From: Sceloporus undulatus
Lineage: Eukaryota; Chordata; Lepidosauria; Squamata; Phrynosomatidae
Length of the DNA stretch: 64,000 nucleotides
Assembly: GCF_019175285.1 (NCBI RefSeq)
Contig: NC_056527.1
Location: 110,595,836-110,659,835, forward strand
Reading direction: 5' to 3'
In this document: positions 11,913 through 24,200 of the stretch, piece after piece
Layout: the number at the start of each line of letters is the position of its first letter
How positions within the stretch are numbered: position 1 is the first letter of the stretch
Program-made: the position numbers and the translations under genes
Notes under the pieces: model-generated
What the model was told of the DNA's origin: nothing
What the model saw: the letters and a program-made list of their open reading frames with translations, nothing else
The model's database searches: none

Positions 11913-12163
11913 CACATTGTGTAGGTGGAACTATCTGCTTCCTGAAAGTTGTTTAATGATATTTTATTGAATGTAAAGGACACAATTTCCCCAATGAGAA
12001 TATCTTCTCTAAAGGCAAGGACATTGCATTGGATTTGTGGCTGCCAGTTGCAAATGGAGCCCAAACTATTGCTGAAGGTATCAGGCAAGAAGAAAAGGAG
12101 GGAGAGCCAAACGTCTGCCAGTGGCTTTGCAGGTTGCATCTAGCCCCATCTGGGTCCATGCAT
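11913..12163 (-). pseudogene. Inverted V2R exon 1 fragment
   Basis: On the minus strand it reads like exon 1 of V2R-4 and V2R-5 (KPLADVWLSLLFFLPDTF, then LGSICNWQPQIQCNVLAFRE). A TAG stands where the paralogues have Trp early in the signal peptide (..GRWGWM..). The donor GTAAGC is kept, but no exon 2 follows in this orientation. Confidence 0.8.
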
Positions 12164-12472
12164 TTTCACCAACACACAACGACTGGGATTCATACAGTAT
12201 CCAGCTCCAGAAAACCAAAGGCTCCAAATTAATCTCTGGCACTCAGTGATGAGGCATCTAAGTTAAAAGGGGTGCCCTACCATCTAAATTAAAGAGGGTG
12301 CCCTACCGTCTGAAGGAGACGTTGTCTTAAAAGGAACCGTTATAGACAGCATGAAGCCTAAGAGAATTCATGCAGGAAGCTGTCTTTTGTGTTGCAAGAG
12401 AATTATTGTAGCAAACTGTCTTTGATGAGCTGTTGCAATTCTACAGACATTCCAGGTCAAGCACAACAATCG

Positions 12473-12499
12473 TGATAATTATGGGGCAAATAATTATCA
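12473..12499 (-). promoter_or_regulatory. V2R upstream palindrome, inverted fragment
   Basis: Perfect arms TGATAATTAT and ATAATTATCA. It travels with the inverted exon 1 at 11913-12163; spacing is longer than in the other copies because of a short internal duplication near 12250-12310. Confidence 0.45.
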
Positions 12500-12889
12500 T
12501 TCAGAAAGTTCATGCACAACTGGAAAAAACAACAACAAATTTGATCCCAGGAGTAGTAAAGTCCCATGAGTGTAGTTGCTACATGAGAGCAGAAAAGCAA
12601 GATATATTATACTGAATGAACAAAGAAAGGTCCTGGGGGGGGGGATTTATAGTGAATCCTGGGTACTAGTGGCCTTTTAGCTCTCCTTCCTCAATGAGAC
12701 TGTTTTCTAAATGTCTAATCATAAAAAAATGATGATTCTTAATGAATGCACATTTTGCTAATACTGAGACTTTTGTTATGTAAGATACATCTTACATAAC
12801 TGAATCGGATGCATTTTACTTATTATCTATGAATGAAACATACTTTTTACATTCGTTTGCGTCTGAAATTAATAACAAAAGTTGATCCC

Positions 12890-13560
12890 TCCCACTCCTT
12901 CAAGGTCCTTTCAGTCCAGGTAGGGATGCAGTTGGCATATCAATCGAAGTTGGTACCAAGCACTCCTGGCCGTCACGTCTACTTGAGATGACAACTGTAG
13001 AGACAGATCCAGGAGTACTCCCAAATTGCAAACTTCATCCTTTAGGGGAAGTTTGATCCTGTCAAGGACAGGTTGACAAATTTATTTATTTATTTAGGTA
13101 TTTATATCCCGCCCTTCAGCCCTAATGGCTCTCAAATTTCCTTCCCCAGACCTGAGGTTCCTATCGCAAGTACCTCCATTTTCTCTGGATTCAACTTGAG
13201 TTTGTTTCCCCTCATCCAGCCCATTACCGACTCAAGGCAGGCATTCACCCTGAGGGATGCCAGATGTCAGCTCTACCTTAGAAGAGTAACTATTCCCCAG
13301 CATCACCATCTGGAATCTGCCCCACAGGTAGGAACGGAGCGCAGTACCTCCAATTCCAAACTCCCTCAGAAGGATACCATGGTCTATGGTATTGAAGGCC
13401 ACTGAGATGTCCAAGAGCACCAGCAGGGTTACCCACAGGATTAACCACTGCTAATTTTAATTTTGATGGAAATTTATCCTCCCTGAAGGATGCATTGATT
13501 AAAGATTGTAGTAATATTTTAACAGCATCCCCTCCCTGGGTGGTCAACCATGATGGGCAA
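12890..13560 (-). mobile_element. CR1/L3-like LINE fragment
   Basis: Minus strand shows reverse-transcriptase pieces typical of the CR1/L3 group: MLLDISVAFNTIDHGILLRE, then FGIGGTALRSYLWGRFQMVM and SGIPQG, with C-terminal homology nearer 12900. It is broken by internal deletions and by a short LINE-tail insertion near 13076-13130. A longer copy stands in the same relative place upstream of V2R-3 (26640-28170), so it was duplicated with the gene block. Confidence 0.75.
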
Positions 13561-14681
13561 GGATCAAGAGGGCATGTTGTCCTCCTTACCTAGCATTCAC
13601 TCAAGCAGTATTTCCAGTAGTTCCAATCCTGCATAATGAGAAAATTTCTAGAAGGCGTAGCTCTGGATTCTTGTTGAGCTCCTTAGAAATGGTGTCTCAG
13701 GCTGCACAGATTACCATTTTTATCTGCTATGTCATTCAACATCAAGATGAAACTACTGTATGAGGTCATTTGGGAATCTGAGAGTTTGAAGTGTCACCAA
13801 GAGGCAGCTAACACCCACACATCTGGATGAAACCCAAGGATCTAAGTGCTCAGAAGTTAGGGAAATGGTTGGAGCAATAGAAAAGTAAATTTGAATCAAT
13901 TAGCTGATGGTGGAGGAGAGGACAGGAAGGAACGGGCAGAATCTTGACCTTCCCTGTAGCTTCAGGCAAAAGGAAACTGCTATAGCTTCTCCCAGCTCAT
14001 GTGTTGCTACTCATCAATAATTTTTGTCATCCTGAAAACACTCTGATATTGCTTGGTCAACTGAGCCCCAGTGTGAAAATCTGTGAAATGTTGGGAGGTA
14101 TGCATTAGGATCAGTGAAGGAATTGGCAAGAAGGAGGAGGAGCTCATTTTAAAGGTAGCATCAGTGTTGCATAGAGAAAAGATTATTATCGCTTCCATAT
14201 TCAGGAGCGTTCAGTCACCCAAAAACTCCATTGTCCCATCAGTCTGCTGTGCTGTGAGGCTTTCAGAAAGCTACATTGATTGGTCGGAGAGGGGGAAAAG
14301 AGGAGGTGAGAGGCCATGGGAAAATGGGAGATACCATGGTATAGAGGTTCCTTACATTGGCTTCAAGAGTATTTGGCAGTGTTGACATGCTAAAGATTTT
14401 ATGATCTCATTGTGTTGCTTCACAGTGTGATTCACTACTGAATCTGGATTGTCCAATGGCCAGCCTTTTCCACACAATTTTATTGACACCTATTTCAAAA
14501 GTCAGGCCGCTAGTACCCAGGATTCACCATGACCCTATGTGTGTGTCACATGATCTTTATTCATTCATTCATTTCATTTCATTTATACCATGCTTTTCTG
14601 CTGTTATGGAGCAACTACTGTCATGGGGCTACTCCTTCGTTTGCAATTGTTGTTTTTCCAGTTGTGTATGAACTTTCTGAA
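13561..14681. other. 5' flank of V2R-2, no gene
   Basis: Aligns with 28170-28975 plus 33113-33415 upstream of V2R-3, which is split there by the L1-like insertion, and with about 2500-3400 upstream of V2R-1. No coding sequence recognised. Confidence 0.6.
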
Positions 14682-14708
14682 TGATAATTATTTGCCCCAT
14701 AATTATCA
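14682..14708 (+). promoter_or_regulatory. Conserved V2R upstream palindrome (V2R-2)
   Basis: TGATAATTAT, seven-base spacer TTGCCCC, ATAATTATCA: perfect 10-base arms. It is 274 bases upstream of the ATG. The same element is at the same distance in V2R-3, -4 and -5. The arms contain TAATTA-type homeodomain cores. A regulatory role is inferred. Confidence 0.5.
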
Positions 14709-14955
14709 CAATTGCAGTGATTAACCTGGAATACCTGTGGAATTGCAACTGCTCACCAAACACAGCTCTCTAACTGAATTCTCTTGGGATTCATGCTGTC
14801 TATAAGGACCCCTTTCAAGACAATATCTGCTTGAGGTGGCAAGGCACCCTGTCTAACTTGGATACTTCATCACTGAGTGCCGGAGATTAATTTGGACCCT
14901 TTGGTTTTCTGGAGATCGATACTGCAGGAAATCAGAGCAGTAGTGTGTTGAGAAA

Positions 14956-15209
14956 ATGCACAGATCCAGATGCGGCTGGATGCAACACAAAAAGCCACTG
15001 GCAGACATTTGGCTATTTTTCCTTTTCATCTTGCCTGGTACCTTCAGCAAGAGTTTGGGCTCCATGTGCAACTGGCAATCTCCTTGGCTCCAGTGCAATA
15101 TCCTTGACTCCAGAGAAGATATTCTCATTGGGAACGTTGTGACCTATGCATTCAATAAAATGTCAATAAAGAACTTTCGGGAAGCAGATAGATCTTCCTA
15201 CAAAGAATG
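14956..15209 (+). CDS. V2R-2 exon 1: signal peptide and LBD start
   Basis: Reads [20 protein letters not shown], hydrophobic [10 protein letters not shown], then [20 protein letters not shown]. It has one codon more than V2R-1, -4 and -5 (QSPWLQC against QPQIQC). Donor GTAAGC, phase 2. Confidence 0.85.
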
Positions 15210-18200
15210 GTAAGCTGCTCTTAGAAAGAATAAGAGTGATTGAAGAGGGTCTTTGAATCAGTCTAATTAAATTGAAAGGGATACAGTAGCTCAGCAGTTA
15301 AGATTCTGACTTTGATGATCACAAGGCCAGCAGGTCTGCAGTTCGAGACCCAAGTGTCACAAGATGGGCTGAGCTCCGATCACTAGTCCCAGCTTCTGCC
15401 AACCTAAGAGTTTGAAAGCCTGTAAAAGTGCAGGTAGATAAGGAGATACCACTTCAGTGGGAATGTAACAGTGTTCTGTTCAGTCATGTTGGCCACCTGA
15501 CCATGGAAGTTGTCTTCAAAAAAGCTGGCTTCCTCAGCTTAGTAACAGAGATTAGCACTGCCCCCTACACTTGGACTTGACTAGACAATCTTGTCAAAGG
15601 GGAGGTGTTTATCTTTTAAACTTAATTAAATTAAAAATAATTTAATTGAAAGGTGTTTTGTTCAAATTATTTCATGGTAGATTCAGATTGACAGCTGCTT
15701 CAGATCTGCCAATATTTCTTTGGGTGACTGGAGCTCCAAGTGGTTATAGTACAGCCAGTCCTATGTATCCACAGATTCTTCATCCATGGAGTCTACCATC
15801 CATGACTTGAAAATATTCACACAGAGACACAAACAAATATCCAAAAAGCACCTTGGTTTTGCCATTTCATATAAAGGACACCATTTTACTATGTCCTTCT
15901 TTATAATGCAACTTGGGCATCCATGGATTATGCAGTAGCTGTAAGTACTGCTACATCCTCGTTCCCAGTGTCATTAATATATATCTTCCCAAGTCAATCT
16001 TTCTATTGCCAAGTTCTCAGTGATACATGTGGTGGAAATAATAAAGCAACAGGCTTTCATTTAGTGCTTAATCTATGAAAGAAATGGTGGGAGGTGCTTC
16101 AAGAAATTAATACCGGCTTTGACTTTGACAAAACTGATTTGTCAGACTCCATACAATGTGAACATTAGCTGTGATGAATTCCACTCCCCCAAAAAGGATA
16201 ATTTAATTTCCAAGGACCAGAAAGTTTCACTGCAGAATTCTCAAGTGTCCAAGGAACAGATAAGAAATCCTTTGATGTTAAAATCCTACTTATGTTACAA
16301 ATTTTTTAGACTAAGGAAAGAAGAAGGTAGATTATGATTCACCAATATATTTGTAGCAAATAGCCAATGATTATTTACTCTCAGTTAGTAGCAACAACAA
16401 CATTACCCCCTCCTCTCTGCCATATATTCTTGAAATAGATGGACTGTTATCACTTCTGATACCAAACCACAACTCTGTTCTCAGAATATTTAACTCTACA
16501 TATGTTATGTGTATTTAGCATATTTCTTTATAGGTTTGTCTATCGATCTGGCTAAAAAACATAGCAAAAGCTTCATATCCATTTTCTCCTGCTATATCCA
16601 GTCTATGTTTCATTCATAGACAATAAGTAAAATGCATCCGATTCAGTTATGTAAGATGTATCACAATTCTCAATGCAGGGTGTTACCTAAGAACTACCAG
16701 CTTGTTCTTGCCGTTGTTTTTGCCATTCACGAGATCAATGGGAACGATAAGTTGTTACCCAACATCACACTGGGATCCAAAATTAATAACAATGGATTTA
16801 GTTCTTGGAGAGCCATTGAGTCGACGCTAAACTTTTTGTTCATGGGACAAATGAATTTCCTCAATTACAAGTGTGTCTGGGACAAGAGACTCAAGGCCTT
16901 CATCACTGGGTTCAGCTCCCAGAATTCTCTCCAGATGGCCAACATCTTAAATAGCTACAAAATTCCACAGGTAGGTTTCTTCTTAAGGAGACAGTGTGGC
17001 ATAATGGTTTCAGTGTTGGACTACAACTCTGGAAACCAGGGTTCAATTCTCTGCTTGGTCATGAAAGCCACTGGTGACTTTGGGCAAGTCACATACTCTC
17101 ACCTTTAGTGGAAAGCAATGGCAAACAAGCTGTCAACAATTCCTGACAAGATAATCCCATGAGAGGTTCACCTCAGGATTACCATGTTGGAAATGATTTG
17201 AAGGTAAACCACCACAACAGCAACAACAGTGGTGTTCATGTTTTGGTTTAGATAAGAGGAAACAAGAAACATAAAGATCCATCTCCTTTCTATCTCTGTC
17301 CAGTTCATAATTTGCAAATATGAAATACTCTATTCCGTCTTTATGACTGCTCACTTAACAGTTGCCTTGTGTCTGTTTGTGTGAACTGGTCTTAGTGAAA
17401 GCACCACAATGGCTCTCATTGGCTTGTTTGCTGCTTTGACCTGACACCATTGCATAGTAGTTTAAAGGTAAGAAACATCTTTCCTGTTTTGCATAGAACC
17501 ATTTCCCAGTAACTACAGGGATTTTCGCTTCATATCAAACTGCATATCCTATGCAGAACCTCTGATTCTAGAGGAATCTTTTTGGCCAGAGTCCAAACAG
17601 TACTTTGGGAAATGACAGGGAAAACATCTGGGTCAAAATATAAATATAAAAAGGCTCTTCTAGCTGACCAATACAAAACCTACCACATTTCTTGAAGTTT
17701 TGCTTACACAGGATATTTTTTCTTCCGTCAACCTGGAAAAACCAACAGGACCTCCAGAAAAGGCTCATGACTGAGCAAACAGAGAGACAGCCCAAGTTAA
17801 ACCACTCCCAAGATATCTTGCATGTGCGTGCTTTCAGTGACCATTGTGGATGGGTGAAAAAAGATGCTTCAGTGCATTTTTGTACCACAATACATTAAAT
17901 TCGTGTTCTCCAGAGCCTAACACAGACCTGAACTAAAATCATATTCTTACTTGCCTACTTTTCGAAGATTGGAATGTGATTTGGACAACAGTACAGAGTC
18001 CTCAAAAATAATTGAAGTGTATGGTGAAAGCTTTACAGTTTTAAAATATGCCCAAATATGCTTGAGATGATGTCCCAAAATGTATAGATCTAATATTGTT
18101 GAACATGCATGCATTTTGAAATATGTGCACAGACATATATAGGAAATTCCAGGGGGAAAAGAGTTAGTAGTGGATCCAGAGTAAAGCTGAAAAAAGCTTA

Positions 18201-21200
18201 AAATACAAATTGGACAATGTTGGTGATCTCAGGTTTTACATATTCGCCCATCCTTTCTGGTTAGTGCTGCAATGTGGTGTTTTCTTGGGTGGAAACTGCT
18301 GCGAAGCGAGAATAGTAAAGAGGCAAGAAGGCGATGGATGATAAAACTGTGTGTATCCATCCTAGGCCCCTTCTAGTGGCCTACAACTTTGGGGTGTAGA
18401 GTAGGAGCAATAATGATGTAGATTTCATTTCTTGGATGATGGTATTCTCTGCAAGGAAATAGGAAGCAGAAATATCTGTTGACCTTGTGAAAGTTACACT
18501 CTCTCAGCCTCAGAGGATGACAATCACAACCCCACTCTGAAGATACTTGACAAGAAAAGTCTTGTAATAGGTTTGTCTTAAGTTGCCATAAGCCAGAAAT
18601 GACATGAAGGCACACAACAACAAACACCAAAAATGCGTTGAACTTGTCCTAGGGTCTAGTTTTGCACTTCAGTTTCTCTCTGTCTTTTTCTAGTTACTCT
18701 TCTCTCTGAAATTTATCTTTCTTCTCACAAATATATTTATGTATATATTTATTAATTTAGAAAATTTATACCCCTCTATTCAGATACAAAGGCTCTCAGA
18801 GCGGTTTACAGATTTGTAATTGAACAGGTCCCTTTCCTCAGGCTTACAATCTAAAAAGACTTGACACAAAAGGAGAAAGAGAAATATTGAGATGTTCTCT
18901 GGCCTCCAACATAAAATCAGTAATCTATTCTGGCTTTCAAGATAGACGTTTCTCTGAGATGAGACACTAAAATCTAGGAAAAGAAAATATTCATTCAATA
19001 TCAAAGAATTCTGTTTTTCAATTTTTAAAAATATTTTGGTTTTCCTTTTTCAGATCAGCAGTGGATCTTTTGATCCTGCTCTAAGTGATAAAACCCAGTT
19101 TCCCTCTTTCTTCCGGATGGTTCCAGATGAGATCTCTCAATATTCTGGCATTATTCAGCTCCTTGAATATTTTGGGTGGAATTGGATAGGCCTCCTCATT
19201 CCAGAAGATGCAAGCGGTGAAAGATTTCTTCGAACCTTCAGTGCCAGCATCCAGGGGAAAGATATTTGTATTTCTTTTACCCAATCCATACCTACAGTGA
19301 CCGATTACATACCAAGTGTTGAAAACAAACTGAATACAGTTTTCCATGTTCTTTGGTCATACAAAATTAATGTGATCCTAGTCAGTGGGAATGCTCATTC
19401 TATGGAGGGTTTACGGTCAATTCTTGAAGGTTTGGAATATGATCACAAGTTGTCCATGGAGAGAGTTTGGATCACAACTGCTCAGTGGGATGTCACAACT
19501 GTTTTCGATGGGAGAAGGTTCACAGAAAAATCCTTCAATGGCACCTTGGCCTTTGCCTTACACTCCAAGGTGGTGCCTGGATTCCAGGAGTTTCTGCAGA
19601 ACATAAATCCATTTCGGTCGGAGATTCATCAAATACATCATTTCTGGTGTAGTGCATTTACTTGTTCATTTCCACTATATAATCTGAATTACCCAAATGG
19701 AAGCAATTGCACGGGTGAAGACAAACTGAGCACCCTCTCTGGACTTGTGTTTGAAATGAGGATGTGTGGCCAGAGCTACAATATCTACAATGCTGTCTAT
19801 GCTGTAGCTCATGCTCTTCATGCCGCATATTCATTGCAGGCCCAGCAGAAAACACGAATGACTGGGAAGAAGTGGAACCTTCTGGATGTTCAGCCCTGGC
19901 AGGCAAGTTAATATTTCTTAGGAAGCGTGTTGCATTGCTTTACTGAAGCAAATTTTATTCTCATACAAGATTCAAGGGGCCGGTGTATTTCCACAGAGGA
20001 TCTGCCAGGGGTGGGCAACTTTCCATGTTGGCTTTCCATGGGACTAAGCAGGGGCACATCCTCATCTCACACCCACTGAAATAAAATGAAAATAAATTTG
20101 CACGCAAAAGCTTCCAAAATTGAGGGTTATTCTCACTTCATTTTTTGGGGGGGAGGGATGCTATATTATGCCCTTCAGAGGCCTTTAAAACAAAACAAAC
20201 AAACAAATAAAAACACAAATGACTCAAAAATCACTTCCAGTTTGTTTGTGTTTGTTTAGTAGCTGGCCTTTCTCCCAGCTCAGGATGCAAGGCAACTTCT
20301 AGGACAAGACTTCACTTCTTGCTATTAGAAAGCCTTCGCCTGTGCCAAAAATGGCCTGGAGAATAGGACTAAAATGTTACATATCCTCCTCCCCATTTCC
20401 ACTTCAAAGCTTTTATGGCCAAAAAACCAAACAATTAATAAATAATTGATCCCTGGTGCTCCCTAAGCGATTTGATAAGGACTTTGGTGGCTGCATGAGG
20501 ACCATAGGCTTGAATTTCGGTTTCCATTGTTTATACAGATATCCTGAAGTTGAAATGTTGAGATAAAGCCTGAAGGAAGCCTAATATTGGCCCAGATCAA
20601 ACGGGCTCTGAACGACACCCTCATCACATGTTAGGGTTGCCTCAGGGTGGAGCTCCCACGGGCCTTGCAACCCTAGCATGTGACTAGGGCATCATCGCTG
20701 TGCAGCGCCGTATAGACAGCGCATGCAGTGATGACGTTGCTGCTGCACTGCATCTAAATGGAGCAGTGCAGCAGTGATGTGGTCATGCTGCCGCAGGCTG
20801 CTTGTGGCAGCACAAAAAGGAGCCGCTTTTTAGCACTCCTTTTTTGCTGTGCAAAAGTGCTGCACAATTTAGCTGCTGTGGAGCTGGTGCGCAGCAATGA
20901 CAGGTGGCCCTAGCTCACCCTTTCAGTCCCATTTGTACCAGGCCATAATCTACTTGGTCACTTTCTCCGGCAGCTTTATCTCATGACAAAAGAAAACCAA
21001 CATGCAGGAAGACACAAGTACCTTTGTCCTTGCTACTCTGTATGCTATCGTGTTTTCCTTCCAGAGGGAGATGATAAGAAAAGTATGCTTCTACCAAATA
21101 GTGTGACAAAAGACATGCTTTTATGAACATCTCCCTCAGGAAGACAATTGTCATGCATTAAAGCAGTAGTCCCCAAACTTATTCAGACCACCGCTCCCTT

Positions 21201-24200
21201 TTTTCTTGTGTGACAACCCTAGCCCCCCCACCCCCCACCCCGCATGCTAGCTAGCCAAGGCAAGGGAGAAAGAAGACAGCTTGTGCACATCTATTCCCCT
21301 CCCTTTCCTTTTGCCTTGGTTAACTAGCTTGTTCTAACTAACCAAGGCAAGGGGGAAATGAGAGATCTTGGGTGTGGTGGGTGGGTGTGGCACGTAGTTT
21401 GGCACTCAAAGAGGAATGATGGGGCCCCTTTTTGCTCTGCTCCAGGGTGAAGCAAAGCCAGGGGTGCCATGCTGGGTCTCTTAACTCACAGCCTGGATGG
21501 ACGGACTACTTGTTTGCTAAGATGTTGAAATATTTATAATTGCTATTTGGAAAATTAGAAAAAGTTGAAAAAATGGAACTCTTCGTTAAATGAGCTTATT
21601 ATTACATTTCAAAGTGCTGGATTTAATATATAGAGCCCTCTGTAGCTTTAGTCCAGGCTATCTGAATGGCCATATCTCCCCATTTCAACTGCTTGAGATA
21701 TGAAACCTTTCTCTCTTTCCCTCCACCATTACATTTGGTGGGAAAATGTATGAAACTCTTTTAAGTACTCGGCAACTGTTTTAATTCACTGCTTAGTTTT
21801 GATATGATACACGTTTGCATTGTTTAACTGCTATTTAATGCTATGTCTGATTTGTTTGAGATGTATTTCATTTTAGTAGTTCCTGCACTACCAGAAAAGT
21901 ATTGATTGATTGATTGATTGATTGACTGATAGGTTGCTAGTCAAATCCCTTTTTCCACCAGCAAACCAAATTTATCAACCATTTCTTCTCTCATTCAGCT
22001 TTGCACACTTTTGAGATACATCCGTTTTAATAACAGTGCTGGGGAAGAAATTTATTTTGATGAGAATGGAGACCTGGCATCTGCTTTTGACATTATCAAC
22101 TTGGTCACATTCCCTAATCAATCTTTCCAGAAAGTCCGAGTTGGAAGTATGGACCCACAGGCTCCCGTAGGCAAAAGGTTCACCATCAATGGAAGCAATA
22201 TTGTGTGGAATCACAAATTTGAAGGGGTGAGGATACTTTATAAAAATAAAACATAAAAGGATGTGATATTTCAAAGTCAGATGCCATCTAAATATCACCT
22301 TTGACATTTTGAGGTTAACACTGGCCCTCAAAGAGGAATAGCCACCCAAAATATGTTGGAGCATCTTTGTAAGATATGGAAAATTTTTCTTTCTTTCTGA
22401 CTTGAGTTTTCCTACCAAGTTAGATGACATGACATTATCCCATTACTTTCCATGGAAAACTACTGGTGGACCTACACTGGCCAGAATTCTCTGGGCTGAT
22501 CCCAAAGTATTCCGGTCTGGAAGCTGCTCCAAATCTCCCCCCATTATCTGGGCACTCAAGTGTGATGCTGGGTGGCTGCCTACATATGTCTCCCACTATG
22601 CCTTCCACCACTCCCATGGGTCACTCTCTCTGAGGTTGAAAACTAGGTTCCCAGTGTCAATCACATGCCTTGTGACTCGGCAAAAGTGATAGGTGCCAGT
22701 GGTTGGAGAGAGGATCACTTGGGTTAAAGCAACTGAAGCGGGACATAATAACCCTGACGAAAGTGAACTTGTTTCCATCCTGAATATCACGATAAAGGTA
22801 TTACTTCACAATGGACTGTAGAATCCATCTTTTTTACTTCCATTTAGATGCTTCCCAAAGCCAAATGTGTTCAGGAATGCCATCCTGGTTACAACAGGAT
22901 TGTTCAACAGGGGAACCACATATGTTGTTACGACTGTGTTTCTTGTGCTTCTGGAAGGATTTCCATCCATTTTGGTAAGGAAAAGAACATAATGTAATAC
23001 AATAGGACTTTGGTGTGTTGTTGGGGTTTGGATCCAGGATGCCCTTGTAAATACCAAAATCCACAGATGCTCAAGTCCCAGTAAAATAGTGCCCTTTATA
23101 TAATGGCTCATTGAATTCATGAAATGCAGAATGCTTGGATAAGGAGGGCCAAGTCCAGTCTATTTTGAGGACTAGTCTAACTATTTTCTGTTTAAGAAAG
23201 AAGCACATATATTTACGAAAAGGCTTCTCTTTCAGCTTGACATATGAGATGATGTGCAATATAGATGTAGTGTAAAGCTTAAGTGAGATGGTGGCATAAT
23301 GATTAAGATGCCAGTTCTGGTGATCATAAGGTCAGAAGGTTGGCAGTTTGAGGCCTAAGCTCCGTGTGATTGAGTGAGCTCCCATCACTAGTCCCAGTTT
23401 CTGACAACCTAGTAGTTAAAAAGCATGCAAATGCAGGAAGATGAATAAGCACAACTTTAGTGGGAAGATAACAGCATTCCACGCAGTTATTCTGGCCACA
23501 TGACCACCGGATTCATCTTTGGACAACGCTGGCTCTTCAGGTTAGTAAAAGAGATAAGCACCACCCACTACATTTGGTTACGACTCAACACTGATGTCAT
23601 GGGGAAATCTTTATCTTTTTCTTTTAAACCTTAAGAACCAATTCCATCAATGATCACTTGCTGAAATTCTAAAAAATGTGCTGTAAAAAAAAATCCTAAG
23701 CAGTCAGTCATAATTTTATTGTAATTAACAAACAATTTTATTGTAAGTATTACAAAGTTCAGATTTGCTTGGAAGCATCAGGTATTTGCATGCAAGCATA
23801 AGGAGAAAGCCAATAATTTAGCAGTTCTCAAAGTTATATCTTGTTACAGTCAACCAATAAAAAGCACTGTTTTTCCAGGGGTGACTAATCTGTTATGCCA
23901 GTTATCAATGGGGAGATATGGAATTCAACAAACATTCAAGTCCAATAACCATTCCAAAATTTCTTTCCCAGTTAGATTAGTTTCTACATGAGATGGTTTA
24001 ACAATTTATGACTTTCCTGCTTCTGGATTAGTGTGGGGAAAATCCTGAATCGCTTTAGATTGGATCTGAGACTTAACTAAAGATGTCACTTCCTCTCCAT
24101 CTCTCAGCTCAAAAATGCATTAAAATGTGCATTTTGAGATAATTAAAAACACATAGGTAGTATCAAATGGACTAAGAAACAGGAATAAAGGAACTATGTG

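Larger units (their letters stand above)
11196..12890. other. Scrambled block of V2R gene pieces
   Basis: Pieces in order: intron 5 start with a Tigger-like repeat (11226-11335, +); a block matching the V2R-3 3' flank at 44365-44520 (11385-11560, +); inverted intron 1 flank (about 11565-11912); inverted exon 1 (11913-12163); its inverted upstream region (12164-12640); the 3' end of intron 5 (12700-12782, +); inverted sequence from just upstream of exon 2 (12782-12842); and an inverted exon 6 acceptor (about 12850-12882). The coding part of exon 6 is absent. This is where V2R-1 was broken. Confidence 0.7.
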
